Positions 9,393 through 17,565 of a stretch of DNA of 64,000 nucleotides are shown here, piece by piece. The notes under the pieces are model-generated. The model made no database searches, was not told the origin of the DNA, and was given only the letters and a program-made list of their open reading frames with translations. The stretch comes from JAICTV01 sp035634055 (lineage in GTDB: Bacteria; Planctomycetota; Phycisphaerae; Tepidisphaerales; Tepidisphaeraceae): assembly GCA_035634055.1 (NCBI GenBank), contig DASQDR010000033.1, positions 10,063 to 74,062 on the forward strand, given 5' to 3'. Numbering within the stretch: the first letter of the stretch is position 1; each line of letters starts with the position of its first letter. The position numbers and the translations under genes are program-made.

Positions 9393-10358
9393 CTAGCGGT
9401 TGTCGCGGTCGGCGTCGCCGGGCATGGCGCGTTCGACCTTGTGCCAGCCGGAGCGGACCGAGTCCTTCACCTTGTCCCAGGTGCTCTCGCCGCTGCCGCG
9501 GTTGTTGCTGTCCCAGTCGCGGCGCAGGTCGGATTCGACGTCATCGAAGTTGCGGCCGGTGTAGCGGGTGCGGCTGTTGTTGGTGAAGTTGTCGACGTCG
9601 GTGTCGCCGCCGATCTTGGTTCCCATCAGGCCGCCCGTGCGGTCGTCCATGCCGGCGGTGGCGACGGCGCCGAAGCCGCTGGAGAGGTCCGAGCCGCTCA
9701 TGCGGCCGGTGGTGGAGACGGCCGACGGCATCTCGCCGCGCTCATCGGTGTGGCCCGGGTACGCCTGCGGCGCGCCGACCGTGCCGCTGGAGCCGGTGGT
9801 GGCGGTGTTGTAATCGCGGCCGGTGTCGCTGCCCGAGCTGCTGCTCGCGCCGGTGCCAGAGCCGACGCGATCCCACGCGTCGCGGGCGGCGTGCTTGGCC
9901 TTGTCCCAGCCGAGGCGGCTCTTGCCCTTGGTGGTTTCCCAGCCGGACTGCATGTTGTTCTCGACCTCCTCGAACTTGCGGTCGCTGTGCTCGGCGCGCG
10001 AGGACCAGCCGTACTGGTAAGCCGGGCGGTAGTCGTCGTCGTACGTGTGGCCCGGCTCGACGTAGGGGCGGGAGGAGTAGTTCTCCCGCCAATAATCGTC
10101 CTCATGGGTGGGGTTGACCGCTTCGGCCGCCCCCTTGCCCGCCAGCCCGCCGGCGACCGCGCCGACGACGGCGCCGATGACCGCGCCGATGGGTGCCGCC
10201 GGTCCGCTGACCGCCGCCCCGATGGCCGCCCCCGCCGCCCCGCCGCCCGCAGCACCCACGCCGGTGCCGACCGGGTGCGATCCGGGCGCGCCGGTGATGG
10301 CGTCGGGGTTGCGGTCACGGTCGCTGGTGTTCGCGTCATTGTCGTGTTGACTGGCCAT
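9393..10358 (-). CDS. Glycine-zipper stress-type protein of unknown function
   Basis: 321 residues. A short acidic/Asn start is followed by an Ala/Gly zipper segment (about residues 33-75, GAAGGGAAGAAIGAAV and repeats), likely membrane-inserting. Then come EDDYWRENYSSRPY and YDDDYRPAYQYGW, and two copies of a W-containing helix motif, SGWETTKGKSRLGWDKAKHA and TWDKVKDSVRSGWHKVERA. Proteins with the YWRENY...RPYV motif are known as uncharacterised proteins in many environmental bacteria; this is pattern recall, not a search. GAAGGAG precedes the ATG, and a perfect terminator follows, consistent with an independently expressed, abundant protein. An envelope or desiccation-stress role is inference. 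Confidence 0.6.
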   Translation of the reverse strand: MASQHDNDANTSDRDRNPDAITGAPGSHPVGTGVGAAGGGAAGAAIGAAVSGPAAPIGAVIGAVVGAVAGGLAGKGAAEAVNPTHEDDYWRENYSSRPYVEPGHTYDDDYRPAYQYGWSSRAEHSDRKFEEVENNMQSGWETTKGKSRLGWDKAKHAARDAWDRVGSGTGASSSSGSDTGRDYNTATTGSSGTVGAPQAYPGHTDERGEMPSAVSTTGRMSGSDLSSGFGAVATAGMDDRTGGLMGTKIGGDTDVDNFTNNSRTRYTGRNFDDVESDLRRDWDSNNRGSGESTWDKVKDSVRSGWHKVERAMPGDADRDNR

Positions 10359-10507
10359 GATGAATCTCCTTCTTCGGGGGTCCCAGGTTGTCCGTTAGCC
10401 GCGCGTGCCGCGCGGCCCATCGCGCTCGCGCGATGATGGGCAAGGGAGTGCAAAGGGGGTGCCAGCGGGCCCGAGCAGAAGCGGCGGGACGCTACCGCAT
10501 CACGTCA

Positions 10508-12121
10508 TCAGCGAGGCTCGGGACCAACCGCAGCGTGGGCGGGCTTCAGGCGGGGGTCGGACAGGTCCAGGCGGTACATGAGGTTGTTGTACTCGTAGCG
10601 CGGCGTCTTGGTTGGGTTGCCGCTGAAGCTGTTGGTGTAGGTCCCTTCAAAGTAGATGATCCGCCCGCCCTCCTGGTCCAGGAACGGGTGATGGCGTGGG
10701 TTGTACAGGTCCATGTTCTCAGATCGTGCCGCCCACCCGCCGCCAACTTCACGATGATGCGTGGCGACCTTCACCGCCTTGTCCCACGGACCCTCCGGCG
10801 CGGCCGCCTCCGCGTACCAGATCTCGCCCAGCATCGATGACCCGAACTGCTCCAGCCCGATCATCACGTAGCGCTCGCGGTACCGGTTCCACGCCACCGA
10901 ACTGCCGTGCAGGAGGATCGGCTTGCCGTCCTCGGCGGCGGCAAGGCGGAACGGGCACTCGTCGCGCTTGATCCGGCCGGACTTGATCAGCTCCGCGAGT
11001 TGGCGCGGTTCCAGCGGCGGCGTCTCCTTCTTCCACGAGAATCGCGGGCGACCGTGGTCGTCGCGGTCGAGGGGCGGGTCGGACTTGTCGTATCGCGCGC
11101 CTTGCTTGAGGCAGGTGAACCCTTCGTAAGAGACAAGATCCGTCACGCTCGCCCACTCCGCCCGCACGCGCACGGCCGGGTACGGGACGGGGAAGTAGAG
11201 GTACTTCGTCTTCCCGACTGTCACCTCCAGCGGGTGCCCCCCGGGCGCCAGCGGCGCGTCGAGCGGCACCGGCGCGAGCCTCTGGAAGATCCCCTTGTCG
11301 TCATCGAAAGCCATCAGCCCGCGTTCCACGCGCGTGCTCAGATCCTTCATGCGGCTGAAGTGCGCCAGCATGCGCGGCTTGCCGGCGGGGTCGGGTACCA
11401 CCATGAACCCGTCGAGCCACACCGCCCCCGGCTCGGGCAGCGGCGCCATCTTCCGCGTGAAGCCTTCCTCGTCCTGAAAATACTTGAGATTGATCCCCAC
11501 CGATGGATCCAGCCCGCCGCGTCCCGGCAGATCTGCGGTGGCGCCGGTCATTGAAAAGTTCCCCAGCGGGTAGGACAACTTGCCCGTGTCGCCCCAGAAA
11601 AAGTGGATCTTGTCGCGGTAGACCAGCGACTGCACCGAATCCTGCCCCGTCACCTGCGCGTTGAGCAGCGGGTGATCGATCGGCGGCTTGCGCCCGGCCA
11701 ACATGGTGTCGCGGTAGATCCCCTCGCCGGTGGTGCGGTAGAGCCGCTCGGCGACGTTGAGCCGCTTCAGCTTCAGCGTCGCAGCGCCTCCGGGCCTGGG
11801 CTCCAGCGCCCTGCCGCGGATGCCGAAGCCGTCGGCGGGGAACTCGTAGCCGAAGCTGCTGACGGTGAAGAATACGCGCCGGCCCATGAGCGCCGGGTCG
11901 TCGAGCGCGACCAGCCCGGCGCTGTCGGTGACGTACCGGACGCTGGAGGTCGTCTCCAGCTCCACCAGCGGCACGCCGCGCCCGGTCTGCTCGTCGATCA
12001 CCTCGATGACGAAGGGACTCTCCTGCCCGCGGGCGACGGGGACAAGCGCCAGGATCGACAGCAGCGCGATTGCCGGGCCGCGGGAGAAGCGGACGCCGGA
12101 GTGGCGGAGCGGGCGGGTCAT
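10508..12121 (-). CDS. Secreted protein of unknown function, possible beta-propeller
   Basis: 537 residues with an N-terminal signal peptide (AIALLSILALVPVARGQ). The body has repeated segments such as IHFFWGDTGKLSYPLGNF, KPRMLAHFSRMKDLSTRV, KYLYFPVPYP, RYVMIGLEQFG and EIWYAEAAAPEGPWDKA. These resemble blades of the five-bladed propeller of GH43/GH32-like proteins; ...GPW..A is a frequent blade ending there. I cannot assign catalytic acids with confidence. An SD is missing, but TAGGCT at 12129-12134 lies seven bases before the ATG on this strand. It may act in extracellular carbohydrate handling. Confidence 0.55.
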   Translation of the reverse strand: MTRPLRHSGVRFSRGPAIALLSILALVPVARGQESPFVIEVIDEQTGRGVPLVELETTSSVRYVTDSAGLVALDDPALMGRRVFFTVSSFGYEFPADGFGIRGRALEPRPGGAATLKLKRLNVAERLYRTTGEGIYRDTMLAGRKPPIDHPLLNAQVTGQDSVQSLVYRDKIHFFWGDTGKLSYPLGNFSMTGATADLPGRGGLDPSVGINLKYFQDEEGFTRKMAPLPEPGAVWLDGFMVVPDPAGKPRMLAHFSRMKDLSTRVERGLMAFDDDKGIFQRLAPVPLDAPLAPGGHPLEVTVGKTKYLYFPVPYPAVRVRAEWASVTDLVSYEGFTCLKQGARYDKSDPPLDRDDHGRPRFSWKKETPPLEPRQLAELIKSGRIKRDECPFRLAAAEDGKPILLHGSSVAWNRYRERYVMIGLEQFGSSMLGEIWYAEAAAPEGPWDKAVKVATHHREVGGGWAARSENMDLYNPRHHPFLDQEGGRIIYFEGTYTNSFSGNPTKTPRYEYNNLMYRLDLSDPRLKPAHAAVGPEPR

Positions 12122-12144
12122 CCGCACCAGCCTACCGCGCCGCC

Positions 12145-12777
12145 TCACCCGACCCAGCGCATCCGCATCGCCACCAGCATGAACCCCCCGCAGGCGATCC
12201 CCCCCGCCAGCCCGCTCGGCAGCGGGATCACCACGCTGGCGACGGTGCTGACGGTGGAGCCGAACTCGTACGATTCCACCATGTAGCTGAAGCGCCCGTC
12301 GGTGTCTCCGAGCAGCTTCCACGGCACGGTGAAGGAGATCGTGTCGCCGTCGAGGGCGAACTCCGCCGACCCGCGCTCGCGGCCCCAACCGCCGGCGTTG
12401 GGGATCTCCTCAAGGTCCGGTCCGAGCGACTCGCGCACGGGGATGCGATGGTCGAACCGCAGCTCGCCGCCGCGGATGATGCTGACGCGCTCGGACGGGA
12501 TCTCCATCGTGTCGGGCGCGATCGGGTGAGCATCCAGGTAGTACTGGAACTCGTGCCGCGGCCGGCCGAACTCGTCGGCGGTGAAGAAGTCCGGCCGCTG
12601 GTTGAAGACGATCTGAAAAATCGTCTCCTGTCGCCCCGAATCCACCCGCGCCGACTCGCGGACGATCTCAAACGCCGGCCCGGCACGGGCGACACCCGTG
12701 AGGCTCGCGGTCAGGAGGAGGGACAGGATCAGCGGGAAAAAAGCCGGCGGCGGGTACGACAGCCATCCGTGGTACAT
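12145..12777 (-). CDS. Exported protein with VPLPA-like C-terminal sorting tail
   Basis: 210 residues. An N-terminal signal region (FFPLILSLLLTASLTGVARA) precedes a soluble domain containing QIVFNQRPDFFTADEFG and FEYQ-type beta strands. The tail VVIPLPSGLAGGIACGGFML plus basic residues looks like the PLPxx-hydrophobic-basic anchors processed by exosortase-type systems. It shares direction and a 23-base gap with the secreted protein downstream (10508-12121), so both may be co-expressed. No recognisable enzymatic motif. The start is the first ATG before the signal peptide. Confidence 0.55.
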   Translation of the reverse strand: MYHGWLSYPPPAFFPLILSLLLTASLTGVARAGPAFEIVRESARVDSGRQETIFQIVFNQRPDFFTADEFGRPRHEFQYYLDAHPIAPDTMEIPSERVSIIRGGELRFDHRIPVRESLGPDLEEIPNAGGWGRERGSAEFALDGDTISFTVPWKLLGDTDGRFSYMVESYEFGSTVSTVASVVIPLPSGLAGGIACGGFMLVAMRMRWVG

Positions 12778-13032
12778 CGGGGTACGCCTCGAACTGACCA
12801 GAGCCTGCACCGCCGCGGCGTCGGCCGGGAGGGGGCGAATTCGCCGCGGGTCACAGGCTCCGGTCGGGTCCGATATTACCTCGCCCGCGCGTTTTGCCAC
12901 GCGTAGAACCAATTGCCGCGACAGGCTCATTCCTGCGACGACACCCACCGCTCAAGGCGCCGGCCGATCGTGCCGCAAACGCTCTGCCGGGACGAGCGGC
13001 GCGCGACGCCGATCCTCCTCCGATCACCCCCG

Positions 13033-13833
13033 CTATTTCTTCACCTTGGGCGCGAACGCCAGTACGTTGACCGGCGTGATCCCGCGCCCCTGACCGTCGC
13101 CGTGCTGGATCGCGGTGGTCACCAGTTGCTTCGCCTGGTCGATCGCATCCACCAGCGACATCCGGTTTGCCAGCCCCGCGGTGATCGCAGCGCTGTAGGC
13201 GCACCCGCTGCCGTGGGTCTTCTCCTTCGACTGCGCCCGCGCGGCGAACTCCAGGCACTCCCGGCCGTCGTAGAACAGATCGACGAACTGCCCCTCCTGC
13301 TCGATCCCCTTGACCAGCACCGCCCGGGCGCCGAGGTCGACGATCCGCTTGGCGGCGTCCCTCGCCGCCGGCAGGTTCGGCCCGATGCGCTCCACGCCGG
13401 TGAGCTGCGCGGTCTCGCGGAGGTTGGGCGTGACGACCGTCGCCAGCGGGAACAGCCGCTTGATCATCGCGCCGATCGCCTCGGTCTTCAGCAACAGGTC
13501 GCCCCCCTTGGCGACCATCACCGGGTCGCACACGTACGGCTGGAGCTTGTTGCGCCCGATGCATTCCTCGACCGCCTCGATGATCCCCGCCGAGCCGAGC
13601 ATGCCCGTCTTGGTCGCGTCCACCGGGATGTCGCCGGCGACGGCGTCGATCTGCTTGCGGACGTTGTCTGGCGACATCTCCGCCACGTCGCGGACGCCCA
13701 GCGTGTTCTGCGCGGTGACGGCGGTGAGGGCGGTCATGCCGTAGACGTTGAGGACGGAAAAGACCTTCAGGTCCGCCTGGATGCCCGCCCCGCCGCAGGA
13801 GTCGGAACCGGCGATGGTTAACGCGGTCTTCAT
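13033..13833 (-). CDS. thiD: Hydroxymethylpyrimidine/phosphomethylpyrimidine kinase
   Basis: 266 residues, normal ThiD length. It phosphorylates HMP and HMP-P in thiamine synthesis. The start ALTIAGSDSCGGAGIQADLK is the family signature; also visible are GMTALTAVTAQNT, DATKTGMLGS, CDPVMVAKGG, TPNLRETAQLTG and the C-terminal KTHGSGCAYSAAI, in which the Asp/Glu-bearing GSGC loop binds phosphate. There are no thi neighbours and no TPP riboswitch elements in the upstream 200 bases that I can recognise, so it is probably a stand-alone salvage kinase. A GAGG about ten bases before the ATG is a weak SD. Confidence 0.93.
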   Translation of the reverse strand: MKTALTIAGSDSCGGAGIQADLKVFSVLNVYGMTALTAVTAQNTLGVRDVAEMSPDNVRKQIDAVAGDIPVDATKTGMLGSAGIIEAVEECIGRNKLQPYVCDPVMVAKGGDLLLKTEAIGAMIKRLFPLATVVTPNLRETAQLTGVERIGPNLPAARDAAKRIVDLGARAVLVKGIEQEGQFVDLFYDGRECLEFAARAQSKEKTHGSGCAYSAAITAGLANRMSLVDAIDQAKQLVTTAIQHGDGQGRGITPVNVLAFAPKVKK

Positions 13834-14037
13834 GCGGTGCTGCCCTCGTGGATGGGTGAAGCCGGAATGTAACGGTCGCGGTCGGTGCCAGCAACGCGGG
13901 TGACCGGGCGACGGACGAAGCGGACCGAGGTGAAGGGACGACGAATCGCCTTCGGGCGGTTCACCGCTTCACCCAATCGACCATTCGCTCTGGCGACCGA
14001 TCGAATCGCCGCGCCCGGCGTACTATTCATGCGACTC

Positions 14038-15051
14038 ATGAGCAAGCATCCACTCCTTCAACTCGTGGCGGCGACCAGTCTGTTCCTCGGGCCGGAGGTC
14101 GCGCGGGGGCAGGCGACGAGTCGGCCGTCGGAGCGCTCCGGCGGGTGGTCGCTGGGGCGGCTGTTCGACTACGCGCGGCCCGAGCGGATCGTGGTGGAGG
14201 AATCGACGCCGTCCAAGGCTCACCTCTCCTTTCACGGCCGACCGCCGCAGTTGCGCGAGTCGGGCAACGACCTGGACCTGACCGAGCGGACCGCCGAGCC
14301 GACGACCGTCGGCAGCGTGGACATCCGCCGGCTGCGGTTCAAGGACGCCGACGGCGACCTCGTCACCGCGCTGCTCTGCACCCCCGCCGGCAAGCCGGGC
14401 CCGTTCCCGCTGGCCATCGCGGTGCACGGGCTCAACAGCAACAAGGCGCAGGTCTGCGGCCAGGTCGCTCCCGCCCTTGCCAAGCGCGGCTTCGCGGTTC
14501 TGGCGCCGGACATGCCGGTGCACGGCGAGCGGCCCGGATCGCCGCAGTCGCTGTTCCAGTCGAAGGACTGGATGACCGCCATCTCGCTGCACCGCCGCGC
14601 GATCATCGACATCCGCCAGTGCATCGACGTGGCCGAGAAGCGCCCCGACATCGACGCGAGCCGGGGCGTGGTGCTGACCGGCTACTCGATGGGCGCCTGG
14701 CTGCACAGCATCGCCGGCCCGATCGACCCGCGGGTGCGGGCGATGGTGCTGATGGTCGGCGGCGCCACCGACGCGGGGCCGGTCCTGCGGATGCTCCCGC
14801 AGCTCGCGGCGGCCGACCCGCTGCAAGCCCTGCCCCACTTCGCCGGCCGGCCGCTGCTGATGCTCAACGGCCTGCACGACATGACCGTGACGCCCGAGAT
14901 GGCCGAGCGGCTCTACCAGGCCGCCGCTGAGCCGAAGCAGCAGAAGTGGTACGACAGCGGCCACCTCCTTCCCGACCGCGCCTACGACGACGCCGCCAAG
15001 TGGGTCGCCGAAACCTGGACAAAGCTCGCCGCCGACGCGCCCGCGAAATAG
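14038..15051 (+). CDS. Exported alpha/beta hydrolase (dienelactone-hydrolase-like)
   Basis: 337 residues. Signal peptide HPLLQLVAATSLFLGPEVARG, then an alpha/beta hydrolase domain: LAIAVHGLNSNK, LAPDMPVHGERPG, nucleophile elbow GYSMGAW with Ser217, LMLNGLHDMTV carrying the acid and SGHLLPD with the catalytic His. It probably hydrolyses esters outside the cytoplasmic membrane; the substrate is unknown. ATG 14038 is preferred to ATG 14029 because TACTAT at 14021-14026 lies 11 bases upstream and no SD exists, fitting a leaderless start. It converges on the hemoglobin gene, with palindromic repeats between. Confidence 0.8.
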   Translation: MSKHPLLQLVAATSLFLGPEVARGQATSRPSERSGGWSLGRLFDYARPERIVVEESTPSKAHLSFHGRPPQLRESGNDLDLTERTAEPTTVGSVDIRRLRFKDADGDLVTALLCTPAGKPGPFPLAIAVHGLNSNKAQVCGQVAPALAKRGFAVLAPDMPVHGERPGSPQSLFQSKDWMTAISLHRRAIIDIRQCIDVAEKRPDIDASRGVVLTGYSMGAWLHSIAGPIDPRVRAMVLMVGGATDAGPVLRMLPQLAAADPLQALPHFAGRPLLMLNGLHDMTVTPEMAERLYQAAAEPKQQKWYDSGHLLPDRAYDDAAKWVAETWTKLAADAPAK

Positions 15052-15076
15052 CCCGGACGCCTTCCGGCGCATTCCA

Positions 15077-15236
15077 CCGTGGCTTGGGCGCCTCGCCCAA
15101 GATTCGCGGCGGCCAGCCACTCTTATCCTTGCCGTGGCTTGGGCGGCTCGCCCAAGCATCCGCGGCGGCCAGCCGCTCTTTCCATTCCTTCCGCCGCCGC
15201 GGCAAACGCTCGGGCGAGGCGCGCAAGCTACGGTGG
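15077..15236. repeat. REP-like palindromic repeats between convergent genes
   Basis: Two direct copies of a 48-49 base unit lie at 15077-15124 and 15132-15180. Each contains the palindrome CTTGGGCG...CGCCCAAG and ends GCGGCGGCCAGCC(A/G)CTCTT. A third, partial copy lies inverted at 15209-15236. A half-copy (CGCCCAAGCCAC) occurs again near 46240. The location between two convergent gene ends and the palindromic core are typical of repetitive extragenic palindromes. Confidence 0.75.
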
Positions 15237-15245
15237 CACGCTGCC

Positions 15246-15935
15246 TCACCGCTCCTCCACCACCTGCGGGCGGGTGCTTTCGATGATGGCCAGCAGTTCC
15301 TTCTGCTCGTCGGTCGGCACGCCGAGCTTGTCCAACGTTGCCTTCAGGTCGCCGATGGTCGCATCGAACTCCGGGTTGGTGATGTGCTTGCCGGCGTGGG
15401 CGGCCTTCATCTCCTTCCCCTCGTAGGTCGTCGGCCCGCCGGTCGCCAGGGCGAGGAACTGGACCACGTGCTTCTTGAGCGTGGCGACGTTCTGATCGCT
15501 CGCCTGCCACTCGACCGACTGGTTGCGACTCAGGCTGATGCCGCCGCGGGTGACGCCCTTGCGCTCCCAGTTGACGCGCGGGTCCGCCAGCGCGCGGGCC
15601 ATGAAGTCATCAACGATCTTGGTCAGCCCGTCCTGCCCGCCGAGCCGGTCGTAGAGGGACTTCTTGGCATTGACCTGCGCGTCCTTGCTGCCGGGGACGA
15701 CGTCAGCCTTGCCGGGATCGTTCTTCTTCTCCTTGTCGCTGGAGGCGTCTCCGCCCGCCTTCATCTGCTCGTCGCGGGCGACGCGCTGCTCGGCGCGCTG
15801 GTCAGCCTCGCGGCTGCCGGAGGTGTAGAAGTCGCGGTCCTCCTGCGCCTGCGAGCTGCCGCACCCCGCGCCCGCCGCCCCGGCGATCGCGGCGGTTACC
15901 AGCACCATGAGGAACCAACCGGTCATCGTCTTCAT
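15246..15935 (-). CDS. Lipoprotein with group 1 truncated hemoglobin domain
   Basis: 229 residues. A lipoprotein signal with lipobox Cys25 (GAAGAGCGSS) is followed by a charged linker of about 65 residues. A truncated hemoglobin domain then starts at SLYDRLGGQDGLTKIVDDF (about residue 93) and contains the proximal-His segment MKAAHAG (His180) and NPEFDATIGDL. TrHb proteins bind O2 or NO; this one would sit on the periplasmic face of a membrane, which is unusual. The residue following the conserved Phe of helix B is Met112 where a B10 Tyr is usual, so ligand chemistry may differ. A weak AAAGGA site precedes the ATG. Confidence 0.85.
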   Translation of the reverse strand: MKTMTGWFLMVLVTAAIAGAAGAGCGSSQAQEDRDFYTSGSREADQRAEQRVARDEQMKAGGDASSDKEKKNDPGKADVVPGSKDAQVNAKKSLYDRLGGQDGLTKIVDDFMARALADPRVNWERKGVTRGGISLSRNQSVEWQASDQNVATLKKHVVQFLALATGGPTTYEGKEMKAAHAGKHITNPEFDATIGDLKATLDKLGVPTDEQKELLAIIESTRPQVVEER

Positions 15936-16026
15936 CGGTGTCCGTCCTTTGTCTCGTGTCGCGCCGCGTGCCGTTGCGTTTCCCGCGAAGCCCGGCGCGA
16001 GCGGCGCGCGGCCGGCGCCGGCGGCG

Positions 16027-17565
16027 TCAGTCGTTGCCCATCGACTTGGGCTCCGTGACCGACCCCTTGCCGAACTCCAGTCGATCGATGTCCTCGGCCA
16101 CCCCTTGCAGCCGCGGCAAGTAGGCGCGGATGAACCCGTTGCGCAGCACGTTGCCGACGATCTGGAGGATGCTGGTCTTGGGGTTGTCCACCGCGCCGCG
16201 GAAGGAGATCAGCGTGGCGAGCTGGTCGCGCGCCTGGTTCTTCAGCACGCCGTGCGCCACGCCCACCACCGCTTCCCAGAAGAACTCGATGGGGTTGTCC
16301 TCCTTGATGTCGCGCGACAGCGTGAGCACCTTCAGGCTGCGGAACATCGGCTTGACGTACCCCTCAAGGGCCCCCTCCTTGGCGTCCATCTCCACGACCA
16401 GATCGAAGAACCCGTGCTCGAAGTCGATCCCGCCGTACGACCGCGCCAGCTCGTTCAGCTTCGTCACGTCCAGCCCGACCAGCCGCGTCGCCATCTGGAA
16501 CGTAGGGCGGTAGCTGAAGGGGTTGATCTGCATCTGGTACTCGAACTTGGCGTGGTCCATCGCCAGCGCGGTCGCCTTCACGGTGGCGATCATCGGCGTG
16601 ACCTCGTCGCGCACGTTGGTCAGGTTCTCCAGCGAGGCGTCGAGGTGGCTGAGGTAGACGTCGACCGGCGGGTTGCGGTCGAACGCGCGGAAGTGGACCG
16701 AGCCGTCCCGCACCAGGCACGAATTGATTCGGAACGGGAACAAGTCCTGGATGATCTCCAGCCACGGGCCGCCCGCCGCGGCGGTGCCGGCCGTACCCTC
16801 GGTGCCGCCGGTCTGGCTCTCGGCGTCGCTGCCGGCATCCACGAAGTTCAGCTCCGGGCGATCGATCACGATGCGCCCCACGATCTTGCGGTGCATCAGC
16901 GCGTCCCACTCGATCGCCAGGTCCACGCGCTTGGCGGCGAACAGCGGCACCGGCACGTTGCCGGTCGTCTTGAGCAGCCGGATGTCGTTGATCGAGTAAG
17001 ACCCGCGCAGCAGGTGGACGTCGATGTCGCGGATCTTCCCGTCGTACATCGGGTTCTGGTCGATGGTGCGGTTGACGTACCAGACCAAGAACCGCGGCAG
17101 CGCCAGCCGGGCGGCGACGACCGCAACCACCAGCAGCATCAACAGGATGCCCAGAACGCGCCACCACGAGCGCTTGCGGCGAGGCTTCTTCTTCGCTTTG
17201 CCTTTCCCGTCCCCGCCGCCGTCGCCGGACGGGGAGGCGCCCGACGGGGAACGGTCGGACGGGGCGTGAGCGGACGGGGAACCGTCGGACGCCTTGGCGG
17301 CGTCGTCCCGCTGAGTCGATCCGGCTGCTGGAGGGGAATCGTCAGCGACGCGATCGTCGCGCTGCGGATCCCCTGCGCCTGCACGCCCGCCGCCCGGCGA
17401 CGGTTTGTCCGCCGCCCGACCCGCGGGCGCAGTTTTCTCGGCCACGTCGCTCACGATGGCCGAAGGGATGCAAACCGCGCACCGTGCCGCGCGCACCGCG
17501 GCGGCAAGCCGCGCCGTCGGTAGACCAGATAGCCGATTCGATGCCAGTGGGAGGGCTCTGGTCAC
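16027..17565 (-). CDS. AsmA/DUF748-like membrane-anchored protein
   Basis: 512 residues. A Ser/Pro/Asp/Gly-rich cytoplasmic N-terminus of about 120 residues ends in a KKKPRRKR basic cluster. One transmembrane helix follows (VLGILLMLLVVAVVAARLAL), then a long periplasmic region with VNRTIDQNPMYDGKIRDIDV and INDIRLLKTTG, characteristic of DUF748/AsmA-like proteins. That superfamily is linked to lipid transport between membranes. The GTG start at 17565 overlaps the previous stop (GTGA) and has AAGGAAGGAG upstream, so it is translationally coupled to the gene at 17562-18638. The function of this member is inferred only from the family. Confidence 0.7.
   Translation of the reverse strand: MTRALPLASNRLSGLPTARLAAAVRAARCAVCIPSAIVSDVAEKTAPAGRAADKPSPGGGRAGAGDPQRDDRVADDSPPAAGSTQRDDAAKASDGSPSAHAPSDRSPSGASPSGDGGGDGKGKAKKKPRRKRSWWRVLGILLMLLVVAVVAARLALPRFLVWYVNRTIDQNPMYDGKIRDIDVHLLRGSYSINDIRLLKTTGNVPVPLFAAKRVDLAIEWDALMHRKIVGRIVIDRPELNFVDAGSDAESQTGGTEGTAGTAAAGGPWLEIIQDLFPFRINSCLVRDGSVHFRAFDRNPPVDVYLSHLDASLENLTNVRDEVTPMIATVKATALAMDHAKFEYQMQINPFSYRPTFQMATRLVGLDVTKLNELARSYGGIDFEHGFFDLVVEMDAKEGALEGYVKPMFRSLKVLTLSRDIKEDNPIEFFWEAVVGVAHGVLKNQARDQLATLISFRGAVDNPKTSILQIVGNVLRNGFIRAYLPRLQGVAEDIDRLEFGKGSVTEPKSMGND

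Noticed and set aside
13834..14037. TPP riboswitch upstream of thiD
   Set aside because: The conserved CUGAGA and the characteristic pyrimidine-helix elements are absent.
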